From assembly GCA_031291725.1 (NCBI GenBank), contig JARLIM010000021.1:248001-312000 (forward strand): a stretch of DNA of 64,000 nucleotides, written 5' to 3'. A model generated the notes under the pieces. The model ran no database searches. It had not been told where the DNA came from and saw only the letters and a program-made list of their open reading frames with translations. The stretch comes from Acetobacteraceae bacterium. GTDB taxonomy: Bacteria > Pseudomonadota > Alphaproteobacteria > Acetobacterales > Acetobacteraceae. The translations under genes and the position numbers were made by a program. Positions 1 through 8,157 of this stretch are shown one piece after another; the stretch's first letter is position 1; each line of letters starts with the position of its first letter.

Positions 1-448
1 CCCAGTAATTATGGATCAGATGCAGCGGCTCGCTGACCAGGTGGAATTCCATCAGGAACCGGTTCAGCCAGCCGCGCGGGCCGAAATAGTTCAGCATCCC
101 CTCGGCCACCAGCACGGTGCCCAGCGTGATGGGGATGACCAGAATGGTGGTCAGCAATTTCGGCTTGAGCATCAACCGCACCCGCAGCGCCACCGGCACC
201 GAACAGGCAAGGTTCATGATCGTCACCGGCACGGCGACCAGCAGGGTCTTGCCGATGGTGTCGTAGAGGAACGGGTCAGAGAAGAACTTGGCATAATTGC
301 CCAGCCACCATCCGCCGTCCTTGGGCGCGAAGGAGAGGAACAACCCGTAGAGAAACGGGTAGATGAACAGGGCGATCACGAAGAACACCGCCGGCAATAG
401 CAGCAGCGTGACCCCGTCGAACCCCTTGCGTGCCAGGGCGCCCTTCAT
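1..448 (-). CDS. ABC transporter permease (partial, N-terminal 149 residues)
   Basis: This is the N-terminal part of an inner-membrane permease of the binding-protein-dependent (PotB/PotC, FbpB-like) class; the gene runs off the left edge of the window. Translation from the ATG at 448 gives a short cytoplasmic start and then hydrophobic stretches at about residues 12-39, 70-90 and 98-118, as expected for the first membrane segments. The start overlaps the stop of the upstream ATPase gene in an ATGA arrangement (445-448), so translation is probably coupled. With the ATPase and the binding protein upstream it forms one importer operon. The substrate cannot be read from this fragment. Confidence 0.8.
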   Translation of the reverse strand, partial: MKGALARKGFDGVTLLLLPAVFFVIALFIYPFLYGLFLSFAPKDGGWWLGNYAKFFSDPFLYDTIGKTLLVAVPVTIMNLACSVPVALRVRLMLKPKLLTTILVIPITLGTVLVAEGMLNYFGPRGWLNRFLMEFHLVSEPLHLIHNYW

Positions 449-1491
449 GCGGCGTACACCAGAATGCGGTGCGGCTCCGCAGAGAGGCGAATGGCCTCGC
501 CTTGGCTGACCGAGACCTCGGAGCGGAAATACAGCTCAGTGCCATCCTGCGTGAGCGCCACGCCGAAGAAATCGCGACCGCGATATTCCGCCGTCTGCAC
601 GATGGCCGAAATCGGGCCATCGGCGGTCACGGACAGATCCTCCGGCCGAATGGCGGCCAACGCATCGCCACTGGCGACGATATCGACCGAGGTGCCCCAT
701 AGTTTCGCGCCGCCGATGGTCACTTCAAGGTGTTCACCCAAAATGGCGGCGGTTTTGACGATGTTGCGATAGCCCATGAACTCCGCCACATCGGAATGCG
801 CCGGGCGGCCATAAAGTTCGGCGGGCGTGCCGATCTGGCGCGTCTGACCGTCGCGCAGCACCACGATGCGATCGGCCAGCGACAATGCTTCGTCCTGGTC
901 ATGCGTGACGTAGATCGTCGCACAGCCAAGCGAGGCATGGATGCGACGGATTTCGGCGCGCATCTCCAGACGCAGTTTGGCGTCCAGATTCGACAACGGC
1001 TCATCCATCAGCACCAAAGGCGGCTCGACAACGATGGCGCGGGCGATGGCGACGCGCTGCTGTTGGCCGCCCGAAAGCTGCCCCGGCAGTTTGTCGCCCT
1101 GGTTGGTGAGGCGCACAAGGCGCATCGCCTCCTCAACCCGCCGCGCAATCTCGTCCTTCGGCCGGTTCTGCATGCGCAGACCGAAGCCGATATTCTTGCG
1201 AACCGTCATATGCGGAAACAAGGCGTAGTTCTGGAACACCATCCCGAAGCCGCGCCCTTCCGGCCCGAGGGTGTCGATGCGCTTATCGTCCAGCCAGATC
1301 GCCCCCGATGACAGCGGGAGCAGCCCGGCCAGACAATTCAGCGCAGTGGATTTACCACAGCCCGACGGCCCGAGCAGGGCGATGAACTCGCCCCGCTCGA
1401 CGTTGAGTGTGATGCCCTTCAATGCGTTGAGCGAACCGAAGTCGCGGCTCATCGCATCCAGACGCAGCGCCTTGAAATTCCGCAAGCTCAT
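445..1491 (-). CDS. ABC transporter ATP-binding protein (PotA/FbpC class)
   Basis: Energises the importer encoded by its neighbours. In 348 residues it shows Walker A GPSGCGKS (41-48), the signature LSGGQ (139-143), Walker B LVLMDEP (about 159-165), a D-loop SNLD and an H-loop THDQDEA. A C-terminal TOBE-like region follows, as in PotA, FbpC and UgpC. The gene starts 5 bp after the stop of the binding-protein gene and overlaps the permease start by 4 bp, so the three are one operon. The subfamily is clear. Polyamine, iron or another small organic substrate all remain possible. Confidence 0.9.
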   Translation of the reverse strand: MSLRNFKALRLDAMSRDFGSLNALKGITLNVERGEFIALLGPSGCGKSTALNCLAGLLPLSSGAIWLDDKRIDTLGPEGRGFGMVFQNYALFPHMTVRKNIGFGLRMQNRPKDEIARRVEEAMRLVRLTNQGDKLPGQLSGGQQQRVAIARAIVVEPPLVLMDEPLSNLDAKLRLEMRAEIRRIHASLGCATIYVTHDQDEALSLADRIVVLRDGQTRQIGTPAELYGRPAHSDVAEFMGYRNIVKTAAILGEHLEVTIGGAKLWGTSVDIVASGDALAAIRPEDLSVTADGPISAIVQTAEYRGRDFFGVALTQDGTELYFRSEVSVSQGEAIRLSAEPHRILVYAA

Positions 1492-1496
1492 GATGA

Positions 1497-2669
1497 TTAC
1501 TTACCCACCTTGGCGCCGACCTGCTGGTCCCAGCGCTGGAATGCATAGACCATCGGTTCAGCGTCCAGCGGCAGTTCGATGGGGTTGTCGGCGATGAGCT
1601 TGGCGTATTCCGGACGGCCATACTCGGCGATCACGTCCCGGCTCTCTTTCGGAGCCTGATCGATCGTCACACCTGCGCGGGCCGGACCCGGATAGAAATA
1701 GCCCTTGTCGAACGTATAAGCCTGGGCGGCCGGCTGCATCATGTAGGTGACCAGTTCCAGCACCAGCGCCAGCTTGTCGGCGGTCAGGCCCTTGGGCACG
1801 CACATGAAGTGGCTGTCGCCGATCCAGTGGAAGCCCTTGATCGGCTGGATCTTGGCTTCCTTCGGCACGGTGCCGAGAGCGCGCGGGTTGATATCCCAGC
1901 CGACATGCGAGGCGATGATGGAGCGCGTGCCTTCGGCAAGTTCCTTCATCGTGGCACCGGTGCCGGTGGGGTAGTATTCGATATACTTGCCGAGCTCTTC
2001 CATATAGGCCCAGCTCTTATCCCAGCCCTTATTCGGATCGCGCGGGTTGGAATCGCCCAGGATATACGGCAGGCCCATCATGAAGGCGCGGCCAGGACCG
2101 GAATTGGCCGGGCGGGCATACATGAATTTCTTCGGGTTCTGCTTGGCCCAAGCGAGCAGTTCTTCCGCCGTGGTCGGGCAGGTTTTCACCGCATCGGGCA
2201 TGTATTCGAGGATCGGGCCGCCCGGGCAGACCGCCACAACCAGCGCCTGATTTTCAGCGGCACTTTGCAGACGCTTGGCCATCGGGCTGAGAATGTCCAG
2301 GCTCGGCAGGGCCGCGGCATGGTTGGGGAACAGCGGCTCCCACAGCTTTTGCGCAATGCCGGCGGCCAGCACATCGTTGCCGCCAAGGATGAGGTCGATA
2401 TCAACCTTGCCAGCCGCCTGCTGCGCCATCAGCTTGCCGGGAATTTCCGGGGCGGTGGCGCTGGTGTAGGTGATGTGGTTCACCTTGCCCGGATTGGCCT
2501 TCGCGAAGGCCTCAAAGCCGGGACGGGTCAGTGCGAGATTGCCCGCAGCATCGATGATCGAGATGCCGACAGCTTCTGCCGCCTTCGCCCGACCGAGTCC
2601 GGCGCCTGCCGCGGCAATGGCCGCAGCACCACCCAGCACACCACGTCGCGTCGTTTGCATATGGCTCAT
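1497..2669 (-). CDS. ABC transporter extracellular solute-binding protein
   Basis: Periplasmic receptor of the adjacent ABC importer. The 390-residue product begins with a twin-arginine-like leader (TTRRGVLGG, then an Ala-rich hydrophobic core and AKA), so it is probably exported folded through Tat. The rest has the composition and length of PotD/FbpA-type (cluster D) binding proteins. The ATG at 2669 is preceded by an AGAGGAAA ribosome-binding site. It is the first gene of the operon and lies divergent from the LacI-type regulator at 2762, separated by 92 bp that should hold both promoters. The ligand is unknown. Confidence 0.85.
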   Translation of the reverse strand: MSHMQTTRRGVLGGAAAIAAAGAGLGRAKAAEAVGISIIDAAGNLALTRPGFEAFAKANPGKVNHITYTSATAPEIPGKLMAQQAAGKVDIDLILGGNDVLAAGIAQKLWEPLFPNHAAALPSLDILSPMAKRLQSAAENQALVVAVCPGGPILEYMPDAVKTCPTTAEELLAWAKQNPKKFMYARPANSGPGRAFMMGLPYILGDSNPRDPNKGWDKSWAYMEELGKYIEYYPTGTGATMKELAEGTRSIIASHVGWDINPRALGTVPKEAKIQPIKGFHWIGDSHFMCVPKGLTADKLALVLELVTYMMQPAAQAYTFDKGYFYPGPARAGVTIDQAPKESRDVIAEYGRPEYAKLIADNPIELPLDAEPMVYAFQRWDQQVGAKVGK

Positions 2670-2761
2670 TTGCGTTTCCTCTAGATTGTCGAGATGGACT
2701 TATATTCACGACGGCCCCAGGCTACGCTGACTGGGGGGATCAAACCAGGGAGAATGTTACC

Positions 2762-3787
2762 GTGACCACAAGGACACCGATGCGGCCCGGACGAACCACA
2801 CTGGCATCGGTCAAGATCACGGATGTCGCCGCCCGCGCGGGCGTGGCCCCCATGACTGTCTCGCGGGTGCTCAACACACCCGACCGCGTATCTGCCCCGA
2901 CAGCCGCCCGGGTGCGGGCCGCCATTGAGGAATTGGGCTATATGCCCAATCTGATCGCCGGCGGATTGTCCAGCCGACGCAGCCGGATGATCGCCGCCAT
3001 CGTGCCGACGATTGCCAGCCCGATGTTCAGCGCCCCCGTGCAAACCTTCACCGACGCGATGGCCGTGGCCGGCTATCACGTCATGCTCGCTTTGTCCGGC
3101 TACAGCGAAGAGAGCGAAGACGCCCAGATCCGCGCCGTTCTCGCCCGCCGCCCGGACGGGTTGCTGCTCACGGGCGCGGTGCGCTCGCCGGCCATCCGCA
3201 AGCTGCTGCGGGATTCCAACCTGCCGGTGGTGGAAATCTGGGACACCGCGGAAGAACCAACCGATGTGTTGATCGGCTTCGACCATGCCGAAGTGGGCGC
3301 GGCCGTCGCGGATTTCTTTGTCCGCCAGGGCCATACGCATTTCGCCGTGCTGTCGGCCCGCGATCCGCGCGCCACGTTGCGGCGAAAGGGATTTGTGGAA
3401 CGTGTGACGCATCACGGCCTCACCCTGGTGGCCGAACGCATCCTCGAAGCCCCCAGCTCCATCGAGGATGGACGGCGCGGATTGCGGCAGATAGTCGGCC
3501 AACTCGGCCAACGCACGGCATTGTTCGGCAGTTCCGATCTGGTGGCGTTCGGCGCGATGACGGAGGCGAAATTGCACGGCATCGCAGTGCCAGACCAATT
3601 GGCGATCTGCGGCTTCGGCGATTTCGAAATCTCCCGCGCCTGCCATCCGCCGATCAGCACGGTGCATGTGGACGGCGCGGAAATCGGCGAAATGGCCGCA
3701 CGTGAAATGCTCACGCGCATCAACAGCGCCGCCAATTCGGCGCGCATCTCGGTTCCATTCCAGATTTTGCCCCGCGCAACCACCTGA
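2762..3787 (+). CDS. LacI-family transcriptional regulator
   Basis: A 341-residue repressor of the LacI/GalR family. An N-terminal helix-turn-helix (VAARAGVAPMTVSRVLN, about residues 23-39) and a hinge helix are followed by a periplasmic-binding-protein-like effector domain (NLIAGGLSSRRSRMIA onward). The GTG start at 2762 follows AGGGAGAA at good spacing; an ATG at 2780 is the alternative. It is divergent from the ABC operon and most simply regulates it. The first in-frame codons overlap a TGTTAC-CG-TGAC sequence that resembles a LacI-family operator, so autoregulation is possible. A GntR-like sugar-acid regulator would have a similar sequence. Confidence 0.9.
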   Translation: MTTRTPMRPGRTTLASVKITDVAARAGVAPMTVSRVLNTPDRVSAPTAARVRAAIEELGYMPNLIAGGLSSRRSRMIAAIVPTIASPMFSAPVQTFTDAMAVAGYHVMLALSGYSEESEDAQIRAVLARRPDGLLLTGAVRSPAIRKLLRDSNLPVVEIWDTAEEPTDVLIGFDHAEVGAAVADFFVRQGHTHFAVLSARDPRATLRRKGFVERVTHHGLTLVAERILEAPSSIEDGRRGLRQIVGQLGQRTALFGSSDLVAFGAMTEAKLHGIAVPDQLAICGFGDFEISRACHPPISTVHVDGAEIGEMAAREMLTRINSAANSARISVPFQILPRATT

Positions 3788-3828
3788 ATCGCCCCCTCAC
3801 TCCGACGCACTGAACCCGCGCCCGGTTG

Positions 3829-3842
3829 TGTTATCGGTAACA
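3829..3842. promoter_or_regulatory. Candidate LacI-type operator upstream of malate synthase
   Basis: TGTTATCGGTAACA is a near-perfect 14-bp palindrome with the central CG typical of LacI-family operators. A wider TTGTG...CACAA repeat encloses it. It lies 41 bp after the lacI-type gene and 134 bp before the glcB start. A role in controlling glcB is inference from position only. Confidence 0.35.
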
Positions 3843-3976
3843 TGCCACAAACCGGAATGCTTGCCAAGCGGGGGCGCGGCAGGAGATGTGCGGAAAATTG
3901 CGGGTTGGCGGCGGATGCCTCTCGACATTTGGCGCGTGCTTGAACAGAACAGGACGATTTTTCGAGGAGACCCCCC

Positions 3977-6103
3977 ATGGCCACCCGCCTGACCATCGAC
4001 CCGGTTCTGAAGTCCTTCATCGACACCGAGGCACTGCCCGGCACCGGGTTGCAAGCCGAGGTGTTCTGGGCAGGCTTCGAGCGGATCCTTGCCGATTTCG
4101 CACCGCGCAACGCCGCCCTGCTGGCGCGTCGCGACACGCTGCAAAACGAGATCGATGCCTGGCACCGCGCCAACAAGGGTAAGGCGATCGATCACGTCGC
4201 CTATCAGAACTTCCTGACCTATATCGGCTATCTCGTCCCGGCGCCCGCCGCCTTCGCGGTGGAGACCTCCAAGGTCGATCCCGAAATCGCCTCCATCGCC
4301 GGTCCGCAATTGGTGGTGCCGGTGAGCAATGCACGGTATGCGCTCAATGCGGGCAATGCGCGCTGGGGCAGCCTGTATGATGCGCTCTATGGCACGGATG
4401 CGATCCCCGAAGCGGGCGAGCTTGCCCGTGGCAAGGGCTTCAACACCGTGCGTGCGGCCGAAGTGGTCAAGCGCGCCAAGGCGTTCCTCGATGAGGCCGC
4501 CCCGCTCGCCTCCGGCAGCCATGCCGACGTCACCGGCTATTCCGTGGTCGATGGCGCGCTGGTGCCGGCCCTCGCCCAGCCCGCGAAATTCGCCGGCTAT
4601 ATCGGCGATGCCGCCGCCCCTTCGACCGTTCTGCTGGTCAATCACGGTCTGCACATCGAATTGAAGATCGACCGCGGCCACGCCATCGGCGCGGGCGACA
4701 AGGCCGGTTTGGCCGATGTGATCCTCGAATCGGCGCTGACCACCATTCAAGATTGCGAAGACAGCGTCGCCGCCGTGGATGCCGCCGATAAGGTGGATGT
4801 CTATCGCAACTGGCTCGGCCTGATGGACGGCACGCTGTCGGCCGATTTCCAGAAGGGCGGCAAGACGCTGGTGCGCAAGCTGAATCCTGATCGCGTCTAC
4901 ACCGCCCCCAATGGCGGCACGGTCACACTGGCCGGGCGTTCGCTGATGCTGGTGCGCAATGTCGGCCACCATATGTATAGCGATGCGGTCACGTTCGAGG
5001 GCGCCGAGGTGCCGGAGACCATTCTGGATGCCGTCTTCACCTCGCTGATCGCGCTGCACGATCTCAACAAGCGCGACGGTTTCAAGAACAGCCGCACCGG
5101 ATCGGTCTATATCGTCAAGCCGAAGATGCACGGCCCCGAGGAGGTCGCCTACGCCAATGACCTGTTCGGTGCGGTGGAAGATCTGCTCGGCCTGGAACGC
5201 TACACGCTGAAGATGGGCATCATGGACGAGGAACGCCGCACCTCGGCCAACCTCGCCGCCTGCATCCATGCCGCGAAAAACCGCGTTGTGTTCATCAACA
5301 CCGGCTTCCTCGACCGCACCGGCGACGAGATGCACACCTCGATGGAAGCGGGGGCGATGGTGCGCAAGGGCGACATGAAATCGGCCGCCTGGATCGGCGC
5401 CTACGAGAACAACAACGTCGATGTCGGCCTCGCATCCGGCCTGCGCGGTCGTGCGCAGATCGGCAAGGGCATGTGGGCGGCCCCGGACCGGATGGCGGAC
5501 ATGCTGGCGCAGAAGATCGGCCATCCGCAGGCCGGTGCGAACACCGCCTGGGTGCCCTCGCCCACCGCCGCCACATTGCACGCCACGCATTACCACAAGG
5601 TCGATGTCGCCGCCCGCCAGACCGAACTGGCCACCCGTACACCGGCCAGCCTCGACGCCCTGCTGACCATCCCGGTGGCGGATCGTCCGAACTGGGTGCC
5701 GGAAGATGTGCAGCAGGAACTGGACAACAACGCGCAGGGCATTCTGGGCTACGTCGTGCGCTGGATCGATCAGGGCGTCGGCTGCTCGAAAGTGCCGGAT
5801 ATTCATGATGTCGGCCTGATGGAAGACCGCGCCACGCTGCGCATTTCCAGCCAACACATCGCCAATTGGCTGCATCACGGCATCGCCAGCCAGACACAGG
5901 TGATGGAGACGATGAAGAAGATGGCGCTGGTGGTCGATCGCCAGAATGCCGACGATCCGCTCTACACGCCGATGGCGCCGCATTTCGACGGCGTGGCGTT
6001 CCAGGCGGCCTGCGATCTGGTCTTCAAGGGCCGCACCCAGCCGAACGGCTACACCGAGTTCATCCTGACCGCGCGTCGCCGTGAGGCAAAGGCGAAGGGT
6101 TAA
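3977..6103 (+). CDS. glcB: Malate synthase G
   Basis: Condenses glyoxylate and acetyl-CoA to malate in glyoxylate and C2 metabolism, as a cytoplasmic monomer. The 708 residues match the G-type family (about 720), which is much longer than the A type. Recognisable pieces include the substrate-binding stretch [25 protein letters not shown], and the catalytic region [11 protein letters not shown] with [15 protein letters not shown]. The ATG at 3977 follows a GAGGAGA ribosome-binding site. No glycolate oxidase or isocitrate lyase gene is nearby. The stop codon abuts the palindromic element at 6104-6261. Confidence 0.96.
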   Translation: MATRLTIDPVLKSFIDTEALPGTGLQAEVFWAGFERILADFAPRNAALLARRDTLQNEIDAWHRANKGKAIDHVAYQNFLTYIGYLVPAPAAFAVETSKVDPEIASIAGPQLVVPVSNARYALNAGNARWGSLYDALYGTDAIPEAGELARGKGFNTVRAAEVVKRAKAFLDEAAPLASGSHADVTGYSVVDGALVPALAQPAKFAGYIGDAAAPSTVLLVNHGLHIELKIDRGHAIGAGDKAGLADVILESALTTIQDCEDSVAAVDAADKVDVYRNWLGLMDGTLSADFQKGGKTLVRKLNPDRVYTAPNGGTVTLAGRSLMLVRNVGHHMYSDAVTFEGAEVPETILDAVFTSLIALHDLNKRDGFKNSRTGSVYIVKPKMHGPEEVAYANDLFGAVEDLLGLERYTLKMGIMDEERRTSANLAACIHAAKNRVVFINTGFLDRTGDEMHTSMEAGAMVRKGDMKSAAWIGAYENNNVDVGLASGLRGRAQIGKGMWAAPDRMADMLAQKIGHPQAGANTAWVPSPTAATLHATHYHKVDVAARQTELATRTPASLDALLTIPVADRPNWVPEDVQQELDNNAQGILGYVVRWIDQGVGCSKVPDIHDVGLMEDRATLRISSQHIANWLHHGIASQTQVMETMKKMALVVDRQNADDPLYTPMAPHFDGVAFQAACDLVFKGRTQPNGYTEFILTARRREAKAKG

Positions 6104-6265
6104 CAGGTTGCTGAAAAACTGTTCGCGGAGGGGCGGCGACCCTTTTTCGTGCCAGAAAGGCCAAGGCGAAGACACGATGTGTGTGCATCGTGGCAAGCCT
6201 TGAACGACCCTGGCGCGGAAAAGGGCCGCCGCGCCGACCGACAGAGTTTTTCAGCAGCCTGTTAA
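6100..6265. mobile_element. MITE-like palindromic element at the glcB stop codon
   Basis: Inverted repeats CAGGTTGCTGAAAAACT (6104-6120) and AGTTTTTCAGCAGCCTG (6245-6261) match at 16 of 17 positions. Both are flanked by TTAA (6100-6103 and 6262-6265), consistent with a 4-bp target duplication. The arms continue inward with further matched blocks (GGCGGCGACCCTTTTT against AAAAGGGCCGCCGC), so most of the about 160 bp could fold into one long hairpin. No transposase is encoded. Insertion at the TAA stop leaves glcB intact. The hairpin could also act as a terminator. Confidence 0.75.
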
Positions 6266-6290
6266 TAGGTTCAAAAATGGGGAAGGCGAT

Positions 6291-7052
6291 ATGGGGAAGT
6301 GGTTGCTGGGCGTGGTGCTGGCGATGAGCATGGGCATCGCGGCAAAGGCTGCTGATCTGGTCGTCTATTCGGCCGCCGCGATGAAGGGTGCGATGGCAAC
6401 GGTGCCGGCGGAGTTTGCCGCCGCCACCGGTCATCATGTCCGCTTCGTCTTCGGCACGGCGGGCTTCGTGCGCGACAGCATCACGCACGGGGCGGTCGCC
6501 GATCTGGTGATTGCTCCGCCTGCCATCCTGCAGGATCTGGTCGATAAAGGCTTTATTCGCACCGGTTCGGTGAAGGGGCTGGGCGAGACCATGCTCGGGC
6601 TGGCGGTCAAGCGTGGCAGCCCACATCCGGCAATCGGCACGGATGACGAGTTCCGCAGCACCTTGCTCGCCGCACCCTCGGTGGGCGTGCCAGACCCGGC
6701 AACCGGGGCGACAACGGGTATCTATCTGGCAAAAATGTTCGACCGCATGGGACTGACTGCCGTCATGCAAGCCAAGCTGGTGCTCTATCCAGACGGATTG
6801 CAGGCCATGGCGGCTGGCGCGGCGGGAAAAGTGGCCCTTGGCCTGGGACAGATCAGCGAAATCCTGCCAGTGTCAGGCGTCGAACTTGTTGGTGCCATTC
6901 CTGCGGCCTTCCAACTCCACACAATCTATGCCGCGGGACTGCCCACGCATGCCGCCAATCCAACGGCGGCGGAACAATTATACAGCTTCCTCAACGCACC
7001 CGCTCGGCAGGTCGCGTTTGAGAAATCCGGGTTCACGCATCCCGCGCAGTGA
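6291..7052 (+). CDS. ModA-like periplasmic substrate-binding protein
   Basis: A 253-residue exported protein with a signal peptide (MGKWLLGVVLAMSMGIAAKA, then ADLVVYSAAAMKG). The mature N terminus, the FGTAGFVRDSI stretch and the PATGATTGIYLAKM region are typical of type 2 molybdate/tungstate-binding proteins (PBP_like_2, SBP_bac_11). There is no modB/modC permease or ATPase beside it, so it is an orphan and the anion it binds is uncertain. It lies downstream of the MITE-like element and upstream of the intradiol dioxygenase on the same strand. Confidence 0.75.
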   Translation: MGKWLLGVVLAMSMGIAAKAADLVVYSAAAMKGAMATVPAEFAAATGHHVRFVFGTAGFVRDSITHGAVADLVIAPPAILQDLVDKGFIRTGSVKGLGETMLGLAVKRGSPHPAIGTDDEFRSTLLAAPSVGVPDPATGATTGIYLAKMFDRMGLTAVMQAKLVLYPDGLQAMAAGAAGKVALGLGQISEILPVSGVELVGAIPAAFQLHTIYAAGLPTHAANPTAAEQLYSFLNAPARQVAFEKSGFTHPAQ

Positions 7053-7142
7053 GCAGGGCGCACACGCATGAGACATTGACTTCCCTTCCCGCAATGCCAA
7101 ATTTTCGTTCGATAATCAACGATCACGCGGGGAGATCGAACA

Positions 7143-8042
7143 ATGCACCAGGATTTGGACCAGTTCAGCGTCACGCAAGCCGTGCTGGAGCAGATGGCGA
7201 ACACGCCGGATGCGCGGCTGAAGCAGATTATGGAAAGTCTGGTCAAACACGCGCACGCTTTCGCGCGGGATGTGGACCTTAAGCCGGAAGAATGGCTGGC
7301 CGGCATCGCCTTCCTCACCCAGGTCGGGCAAGCCTGCACGCCAAGCCGCCAGGAGACGATTCTGCTCTCCGACACGCTCGGTTTCAGCGCGCTGGTCAAC
7401 ATCCTCGCCGCCAACCGCCAACAGGCAAAAGCGACCGATCCCTCGCTGCTCGGCCCATTCTACCGTGCCGCCGCCCCGCGCAAGCAACTCGGCGACAGCA
7501 TCGCCGAACGACCCGATGTGGAGGAGTTGGTATTCTACGGTCAGGTGCGCGACGGCGCTGGGCGCGGCGTGCCACAGGCTGAAGTGACCGTCTGGCAAAC
7601 CGACGCACATGGCTTCTACGACATGCAGTTGCATGGCGAAGACAAGATGGACCACCGCGCGATGTTCACCACCGACGCTGACGGCCATTTCCATTTCCGC
7701 ACCGTCCGCCCACTCGGCTACTACATCCCGATGGACGGCCCGGTGGGTGGGATGATCAAGGCTCAGCAGCGTCATGGATGCCGCCCGGCGCATATCCATT
7801 TCCTGATCAGTGCCGAGGGCCATCAGGAGCTTGTCACCTCACTGTATTTTTCCGACGACCAGTATATCGGCTCCGATGTGGTCTTCGGCGTCTCACGCTC
7901 GCTGATCATCGCGCCCCAGGCGGACCCGAATGCGCCGATCCCAGGGCTGGAGGCGATCCACTACGATTTCACCCTGGCACCCTCCGGCGGCAACGGGGCG
8001 GGACGTGTGGGCGCAGACCCGTCGCAATTGATGAAGGCCTGA
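7143..8042 (+). CDS. Intradiol ring-cleavage dioxygenase (hydroxyquinol/catechol 1,2-dioxygenase type)
   Basis: A 299-residue non-haem Fe(III) enzyme that opens catechol-type rings between the two hydroxyls. An N-terminal helical dimerisation domain (about residues 1-95) precedes the catalytic beta-sandwich (GPFYRAAAPR onward). The expected ligands are visible: Tyr residues in the LVFYGQV and LGYYIPMDGPVGG regions and the His pair in RPAHIHFLIS. Length and N-terminal domain fit the catechol/hydroxyquinol group better than protocatechuate dioxygenase. No maleylacetate reductase or muconate gene is adjacent, so the exact substrate is open. Confidence 0.88.
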   Translation: MHQDLDQFSVTQAVLEQMANTPDARLKQIMESLVKHAHAFARDVDLKPEEWLAGIAFLTQVGQACTPSRQETILLSDTLGFSALVNILAANRQQAKATDPSLLGPFYRAAAPRKQLGDSIAERPDVEELVFYGQVRDGAGRGVPQAEVTVWQTDAHGFYDMQLHGEDKMDHRAMFTTDADGHFHFRTVRPLGYYIPMDGPVGGMIKAQQRHGCRPAHIHFLISAEGHQELVTSLYFSDDQYIGSDVVFGVSRSLIIAPQADPNAPIPGLEAIHYDFTLAPSGGNGAGRVGADPSQLMKA

Positions 8043-8103
8043 TAATCTATCAATCGAGACGAGTTGGAACGTGATGATGGGGGAATGAAACGTGCCCCCA
8101 TCC

Positions 8104-8132
8104 GTCATGGCGGCTCGACATGCCGCCATGAC
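8104..8132. repeat. 29-nt perfect hairpin of the GTCATGG repeat family
   Basis: An 11-bp perfect stem, GTCATGGCGGC...GCCGCCATGAC, encloses a 7-nt loop in the short space between two convergent genes. The ends GTCATGG and ATGAC are shared with the repeats at 56799, 56866 and 63354. It could serve as a bidirectional terminator or a REP-like site. Confidence 0.7.
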
Positions 8133-8157
8133 GGGGGAATGTTGGTGCAAACCCAAC

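Noticed and set aside
3797..6196. 799-codon open frame antisense to malate synthase
   Set aside because: It is the complement of a confidently identified gene in GC-rich DNA. Its translation is His/Arg/Gly-rich with no domain.
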